A DNA stretch of 64,000 bases from Leptospira venezuelensis (GCF_002150035.1 NZ_NETS01000008.1:434001-498000), one strand, 5' to 3'. Counted from the stretch's first letter, positions 11,489-21,142 are shown. Translations and numbers: made by a program. The notes: generated from the letters alone by a model not told the origin.

Positions 11489-13180
11489 TTATCTTAAGAA
11501 ATCGTGATAAGTCACATAGAGGCCCAAGGATAAAAGGAAGAAGAATCCTAATCTCAAAACTTGCTCTTGAACAGCCATCGGCAAAGGTCTACCGGCGATC
11601 GCCTCGTATGTGAAAAAAACGATATGTCCACCGTCGGCTACCGGAATCGGAAGTAAATTCATAATCATTAAAGCGATCGAAATAAATGCCACGAACTGAA
11701 AGTAAGAGAAAAATCCATCCTCTAAGAATTGAACGGAAACTTTAGCAAGCCCTACTGGACCAGAAACGCTATCCTTGACTTTCAACCTTCCGGAAAAGAT
11801 CATCCCGAGCCCTCTCAGGTTATCGCTGATCATTTTTCCTACGTCTTTGCCGGATTGTAAGAATGCCTCTCCGAAGGAAAGTTTTCGGTCCATACTTTCC
11901 TCTTTTACATGCATCTTAGCAGTAAAACCTAAAAGACCGATTTGGTAGAATCCGAGTGTTGTGTCCCAAACTTGGCCCTGCACTTCTAACTGAACTCTTT
12001 TGCCAATTTGAGTCTGGACAGTCTTTTTAAAATCTTCCAGATCTGCAAAAGACTTACCGTTTATTTTCAAGCTTAGAAGTTTGAGCTTAATTTCAGGATC
12101 ATGACTTCTGAGACTGATTGTACTGATAGGTATTTCAGGATACTTTCTATCTCGAACATCCTTTAATTCCACAACAAATGCGGCAAGAGGAGTCATTTCC
12201 ACTTCCGCTTTTTCACGAGTCCAAGGATTAAGTAATGGATACGTTTTACGATCCACTTCCAATTTCACTTTTTCGTTTTGGAATTTTCCAAGAGTTCTTT
12301 GTAATTCAGGAACGGTATGAACTTCTATCCCGTTAACGGATAAGATCCTGTCTCCATCGTTCAGATAATCTAAGGCTCTGGATTCGATTGCTTCTTTGTT
12401 CAGTCTTGCTTCTTGTAACGCAAGTTCACGAGGGGAAAGTTTTGGATCTAATGCGGCCTTTCTTTCTCGTTGTTTTCTATATTCTGCTGCTTCTCCATTC
12501 GGATCCAAGAAGGAAAGTTTTTTCAAAAACCAATGACTGAGAGTAGAACCGTATCCGAAGTCCACTTGTACTAGCCTTTCTCCTGCAAAATCTACTCCTA
12601 TTTGAGGATCTGCAAAATGGAACTCTAGTTCTTTCCCTTCTCTCTCTACTTTGAGTTGGATATCTTTACCGCGAGCAAGCCCGAGCTCCGATAATAATTC
12701 GTATTTGGATTCAGTTTTAGTCCCATTCACGGAGATGATCTTATCTCCGCTTCTTAAACCAGCTTGGTATCCGGAAGAATATTCTGTGATCGCAGGTTCT
12801 ATATAAATCTTAGTTCCAGCAGGAGAATAACCGATCGCATATAAACCGAAGATAATAAAAAATCCAAGTATCAAATTGAAAAGTGGTCCGCCGAAAACAG
12901 GGATCATTCTTTTCAAAGGTGGAGTAGATAGAAACTCTCCTTTCTCTCCTTTTAAGGCCCCACTTTCGTCCCCTTTAAAAAGAACATAACCGCCTAACGG
13001 AATTCCAGTAACCTGAAAAGTGGTCTCACCAATTTTCTTTTTCCAGATCCCTTTTCCGTAACCGATAGAGAAGATCCTGGCTTTTACTCCTACGACCCAA
13101 CCCATGATTAAATGGCCGAGCTCGTGTATAAAAATACAAAGGGCCAACATGAATACAATGCCTAGAATATCTGCTAACAT
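11489..13180 (-). CDS. rseP: Site-2 intramembrane metalloprotease RseP
   Basis: This 563-residue inner-membrane zinc protease cuts transmembrane substrates such as anti-sigma factors. The zinc motif HELGH is at 19-23 in the first helix, and the third ligand motif appears as PVADGGH at 513-519 (usual form LDG). Two PDZ domains are present, around 130-195 (AGLRSGDKIISVNG) and 270-310 (LNDGDRILSVNG). It is about 110 residues longer than E. coli RseP because of extra sequence between and after the PDZ domains. Overlap with dxr by seven bases supports co-translation. Confidence 0.93.
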   Translation of the reverse strand: MLADILGIVFMLALCIFIHELGHLIMGWVVGVKARIFSIGYGKGIWKKKIGETTFQVTGIPLGGYVLFKGDESGALKGEKGEFLSTPPLKRMIPVFGGPLFNLILGFFIIFGLYAIGYSPAGTKIYIEPAITEYSSGYQAGLRSGDKIISVNGTKTESKYELLSELGLARGKDIQLKVEREGKELEFHFADPQIGVDFAGERLVQVDFGYGSTLSHWFLKKLSFLDPNGEAAEYRKQRERKAALDPKLSPRELALQEARLNKEAIESRALDYLNDGDRILSVNGIEVHTVPELQRTLGKFQNEKVKLEVDRKTYPLLNPWTREKAEVEMTPLAAFVVELKDVRDRKYPEIPISTISLRSHDPEIKLKLLSLKINGKSFADLEDFKKTVQTQIGKRVQLEVQGQVWDTTLGFYQIGLLGFTAKMHVKEESMDRKLSFGEAFLQSGKDVGKMISDNLRGLGMIFSGRLKVKDSVSGPVGLAKVSVQFLEDGFFSYFQFVAFISIALMIMNLLPIPVADGGHIVFFTYEAIAGRPLPMAVQEQVLRLGFFFLLSLGLYVTYHDFLR

Positions 13181-14343
13181 AAATGCACTACCTTATCTTT
13201 AGAAAAATGGAAGGCCAATTCTCTGGCCTTTCTATCCGCTTCTTCGTACCCTTCTAAATCATTCGGAAAAGTATTTGGGATCTTTTCCAAAACATTCCGA
13301 ACTAGAGAAGGTATTTCGGTAAAAAGTATTTTACCTTGTAAGAATAATTCCACAGCCACTTCGTTAGAAGCATTAAAGATAGAAGGAGCAGTACCTCCTG
13401 CTCTTCCAGCCTCATAGGCCAATGCCAAGCCCGGATATCTTTCCATATCAGGCTCTAAAAAATCCAAAGTTCCCCAAGATGTAGCAGGATGCGATCTCAG
13501 TAAATTCGGAACCATTTTAGGATAATATAATGAATGCGCCACTGGAAAGATCATATCCGGATAAGAAGCATATACAAAACTTGCTCCGTCCTTGGTTTCC
13601 ACAAGACCGTGAGCTACACTTTGAGGATGAATCACAACGCCTATCTTGTCATACGAAAACCCGAAAAGAAAATGAGCCTCGATGACTTCTAATCCTTTAT
13701 TGATCATTCCTGCAGAGTCGATCGTAATCTTTGGGCCCATATTCCAGGTAGGATGTTTTAAAGCCTGTTCAATTGTTACTTTTGGAAGATCTTCTAAAGC
13801 AAGTTTACGGAAAGGTCCGCCGGAAGCAGTTAGGACTATCCTTTCAAGTGAGTCCTTCTTCATATTTTCCAAAAGCTGGAAAAGTGCATTATGTTCTGAA
13901 TCTACTGGGACCAAAGACGATTTAGAATTTTCTAATAAACTTTTGATAAAAGGTCCGCAGCTTACCAAGGTTTCTTTGTTCGCGATCCCTATTTTTTTAC
14001 CTGCGCGAATTGCGGCAACAGTTGGACGGACCCCACTTGCACCTACAACTGCTGTAACAACGGTTTCTATTTCCGGAGCCGAAACGATCTCTTCTAAACT
14101 TTTAGATCCATACAGTATATTTGTATTTCCGATCTTATTTCCAAGTATAGTTCTATCTGCAGTTTCAGAACTGATACATAAAACATCCGGTTGGAATTCC
14201 TTCGCGATCAATTCCGCTTTTTGTAAATTGGAATGTACACTGAAAGATACTAGCCGAAACTCTTCCGGAAATTGGCGGAGTATTTTGAGAGTAGACTCTC
14301 CTACCGATCCGGAGGCACCCAGTATAGAGACGCCTCTTTTCAT
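13174..14343 (-). CDS. dxr: 1-deoxy-D-xylulose 5-phosphate reductoisomerase
   Basis: This 389-residue enzyme converts DXP to methylerythritol 4-phosphate with NADPH, the committed step of the MEP pathway. The NADPH-binding motif GASGSVG is at 9-15. The metal and substrate region is present (VPVDSEHNALFQLL, LTASGGPFR, and MINKGLEVIEAHFLF). The length is typical. It lies in the classic cdsA-dxr-rseP order, eight bases after cdsA. Confidence 0.97.
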   Translation of the reverse strand: MKRGVSILGASGSVGESTLKILRQFPEEFRLVSFSVHSNLQKAELIAKEFQPDVLCISSETADRTILGNKIGNTNILYGSKSLEEIVSAPEIETVVTAVVGASGVRPTVAAIRAGKKIGIANKETLVSCGPFIKSLLENSKSSLVPVDSEHNALFQLLENMKKDSLERIVLTASGGPFRKLALEDLPKVTIEQALKHPTWNMGPKITIDSAGMINKGLEVIEAHFLFGFSYDKIGVVIHPQSVAHGLVETKDGASFVYASYPDMIFPVAHSLYYPKMVPNLLRSHPATSWGTLDFLEPDMERYPGLALAYEAGRAGGTAPSIFNASNEVAVELFLQGKILFTEIPSLVRNVLEKIPNTFPNDLEGYEEADRKARELAFHFSKDKVVHLC

Positions 14344-14351
14344 ATTGTTAG

Positions 14352-15266
14352 TTAGACCGGAAATCCCAGAGCGACCTTGATCTGGAGATAAAAATAAAGG
14401 ATAGGAACTGTTAAAAGTAAAGCATCAGCTCTATCCAAAATTCCACCGTGACCAGGGATCAAATTCCCCGAGTCTTTTACCTTAGCATCCCTTTTCATTG
14501 CAGATTCCAATAGGTCCCCAATGATACCAACAAAAGATAAAATTAAAGAAGTTAAAAATACTTCTGCACCTGAAACTAAAGGTGCAACTCCTGTGCTTCT
14601 TTCCCAGAGAATATTGAGAAGAAATACTGAACCGATCGCAACTATGATCCCTGAAACATAACCTTCCCAAGTCTTTTTAGGAGAGATCGCAAGTCCTGCA
14701 GGATTTCGACCGAACCAACGTCCGCCAAAATATCCACCCACATCGGTCATGAATGTTGCAACCGAAACCAAGAACACATAATAGATGCCTTGGTTCATTC
14801 CCAAAAGAAGAAATAAATGTCCGAGTGGAAGTGCTGCGTAAACTACTCCTAAAATTGTGGAACTTACTGAGAAGATCGCACCATCCAGGGGCCTTCTCAA
14901 AATCTGAAGAAGGAAACTAAATAAGAAAAGTAATACAAAGGAGAAGGTCACAGCATCAAAACTAGGAACAAACAGTTTAATGTGTCTTTGGAAAAAGATC
15001 GGAGGCTCGAATTTGTTCTGAGAAGCTACAAATCTAAAATAATAAATTAATAATATTATAATAAAGAAGAATATTCCAGTTCCTTTAAAGGGCCTTCCGT
15101 CCTGACCTCTGTCAGAAAGCCTATAAAATTCCGTCAGACCTATTACTCCTGCGACCAGAAGTATTATCAGGGTTTGTAAATAATAAAAATCCCTGTAAAA
15201 GATCATGAACAGGTAGAGGGCTACGAGCACAGCCGCAGAAAGGATCCTTTTTGTAGTTTCACCCAT
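14352..15266 (-). CDS. cdsA: Phosphatidate cytidylyltransferase
   Basis: This 304-residue polytopic inner-membrane enzyme makes CDP-diacylglycerol from phosphatidic acid and CTP, feeding all phospholipid synthesis. About seven to eight membrane helices are evident. The family signature is present near the C-terminus (SPKKTWEGYVSG, GDLLESAMKRDAKVKDSG, and GHGGILDRADALL). It overlaps the upstream uppS end by eight bases. Confidence 0.95.
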   Translation of the reverse strand: MGETTKRILSAAVLVALYLFMIFYRDFYYLQTLIILLVAGVIGLTEFYRLSDRGQDGRPFKGTGIFFFIIILLIYYFRFVASQNKFEPPIFFQRHIKLFVPSFDAVTFSFVLLFLFSFLLQILRRPLDGAIFSVSSTILGVVYAALPLGHLFLLLGMNQGIYYVFLVSVATFMTDVGGYFGGRWFGRNPAGLAISPKKTWEGYVSGIIVAIGSVFLLNILWERSTGVAPLVSGAEVFLTSLILSFVGIIGDLLESAMKRDAKVKDSGNLIPGHGGILDRADALLLTVPILYFYLQIKVALGFPV

Positions 15267-15984
15267 TCTCTAAACCTCCGAATTTTCGGGTCCTTCTAGC
15301 GAACCAATCCAAAGCCTCTCTGAGATCCTTGTCTCCGAATTCAGGCCAAAGATTTTCCGTAAAAAAAAGCTCCGCATAAGCGGATTGCCATAGAAGGAAA
15401 TTGGATAATCTCCTCTCCCCTGCAGTTCTAATCAATAAATCTACCGCCGGAAGGGGGTACGTATACAAATATTTTTCGAGTTCTTTTGTGCTGATCGGTT
15501 TTTGGATGGAGATGGACTTCTTCTTTCTTTCTTCCGCTACTCTGGAAAACGCGCTTAAAATCTCTTCTTGGGACCCGTAATTTAAACAAAAGTTCACAGT
15601 TAATTTGCGGTTTTTGCGGGTAACCTCAGCAGCATGATCGATTTTAGATAAAACCAGAGAGCTTAATTTCTTTCTAGAACCCGAATGTAATATTCTGATC
15701 CCTTTTGCATTGATCTTTTCTAAACGGGAATCTATAAATTCCACCAATAGATTGAATATGGATCTGATCTCTGTGATCGGACGTTTCCAGTTTTCAGTGG
15801 AGAATGCGTAAAGAGAAACTACTTCGAGACCTAAGGAAAGACTGGAGTCCATGAGACGATCAATTGCGTCTGCACCAGCCCTATGCCCTTCTGATCTGGA
15901 AAGTCCTTTAGATGTCGCCCATCTTCCGTTCCCATCCATGATGACGGCCACGTGACGGGGAATTTTCTTTTTGGAAGAAGCCAA
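15259..15984 (-). CDS. uppS: Undecaprenyl diphosphate synthase (cis-prenyltransferase)
   Basis: This 241-residue soluble enzyme elongates farnesyl diphosphate with isopentenyl diphosphate to the C55 lipid carrier of peptidoglycan and LPS synthesis. The catalytic loop MDGNGRWA starts at 16 (Asp17), and the conserved C-terminal block RTAGERRLSNFLLWQSAYAE is present. It starts two bases after frr and uses isoprene units made by the Dxs and Dxr enzymes encoded in the same run. Confidence 0.96.
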   Translation of the reverse strand: MASSKKKIPRHVAVIMDGNGRWATSKGLSRSEGHRAGADAIDRLMDSSLSLGLEVVSLYAFSTENWKRPITEIRSIFNLLVEFIDSRLEKINAKGIRILHSGSRKKLSSLVLSKIDHAAEVTRKNRKLTVNFCLNYGSQEEILSAFSRVAEERKKKSISIQKPISTKELEKYLYTYPLPAVDLLIRTAGERRLSNFLLWQSAYAELFFTENLWPEFGDKDLREALDWFARRTRKFGGLENG

Positions 15985-15986
15985 GC

Positions 15987-16541
15987 TTAGACCGTAGTGA
16001 TTTCCTTCTCTTTTTCAGCGGTAATTGCGGAAACTTTATCTATATAAGAATCCGTAATTTTTTGCACCTGGTCTTGTAGAGTTTTTAATTCGTCTTGGGA
16101 AATTCCTTCGGAATGTTTTTTAAGATCTTCCATCGCATCGCGGCGGATATTCCTTACGGCGACCTTCTTCTCTTCCGATTTGGATTTAACCACTTTTGCT
16201 AATTCTTTACGTCTTTCGCCCGTAAGTTCTGGAATAATAATACGAATTACAACCCCATCATTCGTAGGTTGTAGTCCTAACCCAGAGGCTTGGATTGCCT
16301 TTTCAATATCTTTCATAGTCCCCTTATCATAAGGAGAAACTACGAGAAGTCTAGGCTCTGGGGCGGAAATATTTCCCAACTGATTGATTGGTGTTGGAGT
16401 TCCGTAGTATTCCACTCTAAGATCTTCGATCAATGCAGGGTTGGCCCTGCCCGTACGAACTCCCGCAAAATCCTTTTTCAGGAGTTCCACGGTTTTATCC
16501 ATCTTGGATTTCATTGCGTTGATTATATCTTCATTCGCCAT
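15987..16541 (-). CDS. frr: Ribosome-recycling factor
   Basis: This 184-residue protein splits post-termination ribosomes together with EF-G. The two-domain RRF pattern is clear: the tip-helix segment GVRTGRANPALIEDLRVEYY, the hinge and beta domain (TPINQLGNISAPEPRLLVV), and the charged C-terminal helix. The length matches the family (about 185). The start overlaps the pyrH stop by 11 bases. Confidence 0.97.
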   Translation of the reverse strand: MANEDIINAMKSKMDKTVELLKKDFAGVRTGRANPALIEDLRVEYYGTPTPINQLGNISAPEPRLLVVSPYDKGTMKDIEKAIQASGLGLQPTNDGVVIRIIIPELTGERRKELAKVVKSKSEEKKVAVRNIRRDAMEDLKKHSEGISQDELKTLQDQVQKITDSYIDKVSAITAEKEKEITTV

Positions 16542-17283
16542 CGATCCGAATATCCTCCGAGTTAGAAATCAGGGTACCTATTTTTTTGTCTCCGAGAACC
16601 AAATCTTTTAAATTGCCCCGCTTAAAAATGTCAAATACGATTATTGACATATTGTTTTCCATACAAAGACTGAGGGCAGTAGAATCCATAACTTTCAATC
16701 TTCGTTTAATGGATTCCATAAAGGAGATATGAGTGTATCGTTTAGCACTTGGATCTTTTTTAGGATCCGCTTCGTAAACACCATCCACCTTAGTGGCTTT
16801 TAGGATCACTTCACATCCTACTTCTACCGCTCTTAAACTTGCTGCAGTATCCGTAGTAAAATAAGGGTTACCTATTCCACCAGCAAAGATCACGATCCTT
16901 TTCTTTTCTAAATGTCGGACCGCTCTGCGGCGGATATAACTTTCTGCGATGGAATGAATATCGATTGCTGACTGAACTCTAGTATAGAGTCCTTTTTTCT
17001 CGCAGGCATCTTGTAGTGCCAATGCGTTTTGGATGGTAGCGAGCATCCCCATATAATCTGCGGTGGCTTGGTCCATCCCGACCTTAGCGAGATTTGCTCC
17101 TCGGATCAGGTTTCCCCCTCCGACTACCAGAGCAATCTCTACTCCTAAAGAATGAACTTCTTTGATCTCTTCTGCAAGTGAATGGGCTTTATTACTATCT
17201 ATCCCAAACTCTCCCTCTCCGGCAAGTGCCTCACCGGAGAGTTTTATTAAGATCCGCTTATACTTAGAAGTTTCTTCGGCCAA
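16531..17283 (-). CDS. pyrH: Uridylate kinase
   Basis: This 250-residue hexameric UMP kinase makes UDP. The amino-acid-kinase fold is seen in KLSGEALAG (14-22), VGGGN (54-58) and the TDTAASLRAVEVGCEVILKATKVDG region. The start codon is TTG, four bases after the tsf stop; no ATG is available in frame upstream. It sits in the widespread rpsB-tsf-pyrH-frr order. Confidence 0.96.
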   Translation of the reverse strand: MAEETSKYKRILIKLSGEALAGEGEFGIDSNKAHSLAEEIKEVHSLGVEIALVVGGGNLIRGANLAKVGMDQATADYMGMLATIQNALALQDACEKKGLYTRVQSAIDIHSIAESYIRRRAVRHLEKKRIVIFAGGIGNPYFTTDTAASLRAVEVGCEVILKATKVDGVYEADPKKDPSAKRYTHISFMESIKRRLKVMDSTALSLCMENNMSIIVFDIFKRGNLKDLVLGDKKIGTLISNSEDIRIDGE

Positions 17284-17287
17284 GGTT

Positions 17288-17887
17288 TTACGCGCCGCCT
17301 ACCTGGAAACGAGCAAAACGAGCTACGATGATATTTTCACCGAATTTCGCAATAGCTTCCTTAACCAGATCGTCAACGGTCTTAGTATTATCCTTGATGA
17401 AGGCTTGGTTCAAAAGGCATACTTCAGAGTAATACTTTTTGATTTTTCCAGGAATGATCTTCTCGATCTGTTCTGGTTTTTTACCTTCTTCTTTTAATTG
17501 AGCTTCCAAAACCTTAGTTTCACGCTCGATATCTTCTGCAGGAACTTGTTCTTCGCTTACGTATAGAGGAGCCATAGCTGCGATTTGCAGACAGATCTCT
17601 TTTCCGAGAGCTTCGAAAGCCTCGTTACGTGCAACGAAGTCAGTTTCAGAGTTGAGCTCGAGTAGAACTCCGATCTTTCCGTCTCCGTGGATATAGGAAA
17701 TATTTCTTCCTTCTTTGGTTACGCGTCCTGCTTTTTTAGAAGCCTTAGCGATTCCCTTTTCACGCAACCAATCTGCAGATTTGTCTAGATCGTTATTATT
17801 CTCAACAAGAGCCTTTTTACAATCCATCAATCCCGCACCGGTGCGGTCTCTTAGTTCCTTAATAAGGTCGGTAGTAGATGCTGACAT
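17288..17887 (-). CDS. tsf: Elongation factor Ts (short form)
   Basis: This 199-residue protein is the nucleotide-exchange factor for EF-Tu. It has the N-terminal UBA-like domain (RTGAGLMDCKKALVE) and the TDFVARN core motif at 82-88. It is about 80 residues shorter than E. coli EF-Ts, matching the short type known from some bacteria with one core subdomain instead of two. It lies 11 bases after rpsB. Confidence 0.96.
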   Translation of the reverse strand: MSASTTDLIKELRDRTGAGLMDCKKALVENNNDLDKSADWLREKGIAKASKKAGRVTKEGRNISYIHGDGKIGVLLELNSETDFVARNEAFEALGKEICLQIAAMAPLYVSEEQVPAEDIERETKVLEAQLKEEGKKPEQIEKIIPGKIKKYYSEVCLLNQAFIKDNTKTVDDLVKEAIAKFGENIIVARFARFQVGGA

Positions 17888-17898
17888 GATCTTCCCTC

Positions 17899-18789
17899 TT
17901 ACTCGCCTTTATCGATTTCAATAGCGGCTGGAGCTTCAGGAGCCGGAGTGGCTGCTGGTGCTGCAGGTGTTTCTTCTTTTTTAGAAGAAGCAACTGGATC
18001 CTCGTCCATAATGAACTTACCACTTTCGTCGTATTCACCTTGGTATTCCAGAGCAAGAGCTTCTGAATCCAGATCTTCGCTGAAGCGAGGTTGTTCTACA
18101 ACTCCACCTGTTCCTTCAATGACCGCGTTAGACATGGTTTCGAGGAATAAGGAAATCGCACGGATCGCGTCGTCATTACCTGGGATTGGATAGTCGATCA
18201 ATTCAGGATCACAGTTAGTATCAACTACTGCGAAAATTTTAAGACCAAGCTTACGAGCTTCTTTTACCGCAATCTCTTCTTTTTTAGGATCGATCACGAA
18301 AAGAACTTCAGGAATGCTATTCATGTCCTTGATCCCGCCTAAAGTTTTGCGGAGTTTGTCCAATTCTCTACGAAGAGATAGAATTTCTTTTTTAGTTTTA
18401 ACTTCTTTTTCGAAGCTATTATCCGCTTCCATTCCCTCTAGTTTTTTCAAACGAGCGATGGATTTTTTAACTGTATTCCAGTTAGTTAAAAGTCCGCCCG
18501 GCCAGCGGTTATTGATGAAGAACATGCTGCAACGGATTGCTTCTCTTTCGATAGCTCCTCTTGCTTGCTTTTTAGTTCCAACGAATAGGACTTTTTTTCC
18601 TTCGGAAGTAACCTTCTTCAATGCGTCATATGCTTCTTTAGCTTTTTGAACGGTTTTTTGAAGGTCGATGATATGGATTCCGTTTCTTGCTGTGAAGACA
18701 TACGGAGCCATTTTCGGATTCCATTTTCTTGTCTGGTGACCGAAGTGAACTCCGGTTTCCAGAAGGTTTTTCATGGAAATTACTGACAT
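17899..18789 (-). CDS. rpsB: 30S ribosomal protein S2
   Basis: This 296-residue protein is part of the small ribosomal subunit. The N-terminal signature LLETGVHFGHQTRKWNPKM and the conserved VIDPKKEEIAVKEARKLG and NCDPELIDYPIPGNDDA blocks are present. The last 60 or so residues form an acidic, proline/alanine-rich tail (TPAAPAATPAPEAP) absent from most S2 proteins; it is probably disordered and dispensable for the core fold. Confidence 0.97.
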   Translation of the reverse strand: MSVISMKNLLETGVHFGHQTRKWNPKMAPYVFTARNGIHIIDLQKTVQKAKEAYDALKKVTSEGKKVLFVGTKKQARGAIEREAIRCSMFFINNRWPGGLLTNWNTVKKSIARLKKLEGMEADNSFEKEVKTKKEILSLRRELDKLRKTLGGIKDMNSIPEVLFVIDPKKEEIAVKEARKLGLKIFAVVDTNCDPELIDYPIPGNDDAIRAISLFLETMSNAVIEGTGGVVEQPRFSEDLDSEALALEYQGEYDESGKFIMDEDPVASSKKEETPAAPAATPAPEAPAAIEIDKGE

Positions 18790-18796
18790 GAGTTGT

Positions 18797-19057
18797 TTAC
18801 CCCTTTTTTAGTACGAAGAACAATGTCGCCACAAGTCCCAAGAGACTTGCAGGGGTAACTTGTGCTTCGACTTTAATTACGTAAAGTTCCAGCCGAACCG
18901 GTTCTTGTAAGAGGTAGACGGAGAGGATATGGACCCCAAAAACGTTGTCGATAATTACTCCGACTACGGCTCCGGCCAAGGTTCCTAATAAGATGGCTAA
19001 TGCGATTTTGGCCGCTTTTCCGCCGTCCATAGGTCGTTTCGGGCTAGCAGATACCAA
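18797..19057 (-). CDS. Small membrane protein, DUF4321-like
   Basis: An 86-residue protein with two predicted membrane helices (about 15-38 and 66-84) joined by a short polar loop. The TTG start at 19057 is uncertain; an ATG at 19030 would give 77 residues beginning MDGGKAA and keep both helices. It lies between bactofilin and rpsB on the same strand. Its pattern resembles the DUF4321 group of short bacterial membrane proteins, whose function is unknown. Confidence 0.6.
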   Translation of the reverse strand: MVSASPKRPMDGGKAAKIALAILLGTLAGAVVGVIIDNVFGVHILSVYLLQEPVRLELYVIKVEAQVTPASLLGLVATLFFVLKKG

Positions 19058-19079
19058 TTTTTCAGGTCGGACCGAAGGG

Positions 19080-19463
19080 TCAATCCTTATTAGGAAGGAT
19101 CATCTCGCAGTTACCTTCGAAGATCACTCCATCAGCAATTTGCAGTTTTGCAGTCTTGATGTTTCCGTTTACTTTTCCGCTCGGAAGCATTTCTAATCTT
19201 TGGGTAGCGATCACATTGCCTGTGATCTCTCCGCCTACGATTACAGTCCCGGCCTTGATATTGGCTCTGACCTTAGCTCCTTCGCTAACTAATAAAAATC
19301 CTTCGGATTCTATTTCTCCCTGGAATTCGCCTGAGATTTCCAAAGGTTTTTTGAAGTTCAGAATTCCTGAAAAATGGGTTTCTCTTCCTAAAACTGTGGA
19401 GATAGTCCCGAATTCGGTTACAGTGCGGCTTGGTTTGGATGCGGTTGAGGCTTTTTTTGACAT
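19080..19463 (-). CDS. Bactofilin
   Basis: This 127-residue cytoskeletal protein polymerises without nucleotides and commonly organises cell-shape or wall-modifying machinery. The central beta-helix shows the repeated hydrophobic and glycine pattern (GTVIVGGEITGNVIAT, GKVNGNIKTAKLQIADG) flanked by short disordered ends. Placement between wall-precursor genes (dapAB, acpS) and rpsB fits an envelope role. Ten bases separate it from the upstream small TPR gene. Confidence 0.9.
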   Translation of the reverse strand: MSKKASTASKPSRTVTEFGTISTVLGRETHFSGILNFKKPLEISGEFQGEIESEGFLLVSEGAKVRANIKAGTVIVGGEITGNVIATQRLEMLPSGKVNGNIKTAKLQIADGVIFEGNCEMILPNKD

Positions 19464-19472
19464 GATACCAGA

Positions 19473-19694
19473 TTATTTCGTTTTCATCTCGAAAACCCCA
19501 TCCCAATCTTCAGGTGGAGGATTCGCGATAAATGCTTCGCAGCGTCCTATGTATTTTTTAGAAGGCCCGTCGTTAGGAGTGATCTCTACTGCCTTTTTGA
19601 ACAGTTCCCAAGCTTCCTTGAACTTTCTATTCTTGTACAGTGCGAGACCTTCGTCGTACAATTTCAGAGTTTGTTTAAAAGACTCAGTGACCAT
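19473..19694 (-). CDS. Single-TPR small protein
   Basis: A 73-residue protein with one clear TPR pair (LKLYDEGLALYKNRKFKEAW followed by ELFKKAVEITPNDGPSKKYI) and a short C-terminal tail. It lies six bases after acpS and ten before the bactofilin gene, so it is probably co-expressed with both. Small TPR units like this often act as adaptors; the partner is unknown. Confidence 0.65.
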   Translation of the reverse strand: MVTESFKQTLKLYDEGLALYKNRKFKEAWELFKKAVEITPNDGPSKKYIGRCEAFIANPPPEDWDGVFEMKTK

Positions 19695-19700
19695 GAAAGC

Positions 19701-20081
19701 TCACTCCTTATAGAGAACGACAACCGCAGTGGAATAATTTTCCGCATGGCTGATGGATACGGAAACACCGCTATAGCCTTTCTCGAGGAACAATTCTTTC
19801 GATTTTCCGTGAAGTACCAATTCTTTTTTTCCAAAATCTTTCCCGAAAAGTTCGATTTCTCTCATATCAAGAATCACCTTATCTCCGGGTTCTATGGCCT
19901 TGATGAATGCTTCCTTCACGCAGAATCTTCCACTAAGATGTGGAACTGGATCTTTTCTACCCGAACAGTACGCTATTTCCGTTTCTGAAAATACTCTTTT
20001 CAGAAATCTTTCTCCATGTTTATCGAGTAAGTCTCTGATCCTGGAATTTTCTACTATATCATTCCCGATAGTGATCTTCAT
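19701..20081 (-). CDS. acpS: Holo-[acyl-carrier-protein] synthase
   Basis: This 126-residue trimeric enzyme transfers 4'-phosphopantetheine from CoA to acyl carrier protein. Mg-binding Asp8 (GNDIVE) and Glu57 (FCVKEAFIKA) are present, and the C-terminal VSISHAENYSTAVVVL block fits the AcpS type. It overlaps the cdaR stop by four bases. Confidence 0.94.
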   Translation of the reverse strand: MKITIGNDIVENSRIRDLLDKHGERFLKRVFSETEIAYCSGRKDPVPHLSGRFCVKEAFIKAIEPGDKVILDMREIELFGKDFGKKELVLHGKSKELFLEKGYSGVSVSISHAENYSTAVVVLYKE

Positions 20082-21142
20082 TCTTCCTCAGGCTCCGGCA
20101 GAGGTTCTTCCGAGCCTGGATCCGAGTTTCCATCTCCGCCATCTTCACTTCCAGTTCCACCTGATCCAATATCTGGACGGACTCGATATAGGATAGAAAT
20201 TCGATCTGGGAAAACTCCCTGTATCTCTACCGATTTGAGAATCGGTGCTTTTTCCAAACGGATTTTTGCAACGACAGGTTTACCGTCCGGAAGGATCTTT
20301 TTAGTTTTCGGATCGTATTTATGAGAACATACCACACTTGCATTCAGACCTTTAATGATCTGGATACTTCGTAACGGAGTTTTGGATTGTAGTTTTACAG
20401 AAACTTCCTGCTCCGAGAATTCTGCTTCTAGATTTTTATCCAAGTTCTGGCATTTCACAGGAACACCGAGGACTATACTTTCTCCAGGAGTAGAAGAATC
20501 GGCTACGATATTCACTGTTACCGAAACTTCTTTTATATTATCCCTATATCTCAAACCCGCAGGAAGATCCGGCACTTTAAATTTCTGAGTGAACGTTTTG
20601 GTTTTATCCTTCAAAGAAATAGAAGGTAGATTAACTATCCTCCCGACCTTATCGAACTCGGATGGATTACCTACAACAACCAGGCTCGTAGGAGAAACGA
20701 AATGAGAAGATTTGATATAATCTTTAGGAGGATCTCCAGCAAGTTTAGGCTCGATGATTAAAGTCCTGCTCACATTTGATTCAACTATGATCTTCACTTT
20801 TTCTTTTCCAGGAATTTTAGAAATTCTTAATCCCGGAGTAGTCCCCCCAAAGCGGACCACATTTACATTATTCTCACCAGGATGAAGATCAGTAGGAGAA
20901 ATATATGCCTTTAAGGAAGGAGTGTAGAAGTTCACATAGTCGCGAACTCCTTCTACCTTAACTGGAAAGGTAGTATCAGATCCTTTTGCGATGATGAGTC
21001 CACCGGTAAGTTTAGGGTATTCTATCTTTATATTTACTTCTCTTACAAGAATTTTAGAATTTTGTAAATTGATATAGAATAATGTGGCAAGAATAACAGA
21101 GCCAAGTTTTGCCTGCCAGTTATTTAGAAGGGCCTTAATCAT
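20078..21142 (-). CDS. cdaR: YbbR-domain regulator of diadenylate cyclase
   Basis: A 354-residue protein with one N-terminal membrane helix (about 7-26) and an extracytoplasmic part made of YbbR-like beta domains (for example FPVKVEGVRDYVNFYTPSLK and VNLPSISLKDKTKTF). It ends in an acidic, glycine/proline-rich tail. In other bacteria CdaR binds the membrane cyclase CdaA and tunes c-di-AMP output. The gene overlaps cdaA by eight bases, which supports that pairing here. Confidence 0.85.
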   Translation of the reverse strand: MIKALLNNWQAKLGSVILATLFYINLQNSKILVREVNIKIEYPKLTGGLIIAKGSDTTFPVKVEGVRDYVNFYTPSLKAYISPTDLHPGENNVNVVRFGGTTPGLRISKIPGKEKVKIIVESNVSRTLIIEPKLAGDPPKDYIKSSHFVSPTSLVVVGNPSEFDKVGRIVNLPSISLKDKTKTFTQKFKVPDLPAGLRYRDNIKEVSVTVNIVADSSTPGESIVLGVPVKCQNLDKNLEAEFSEQEVSVKLQSKTPLRSIQIIKGLNASVVCSHKYDPKTKKILPDGKPVVAKIRLEKAPILKSVEIQGVFPDRISILYRVRPDIGSGGTGSEDGGDGNSDPGSEEPLPEPEEE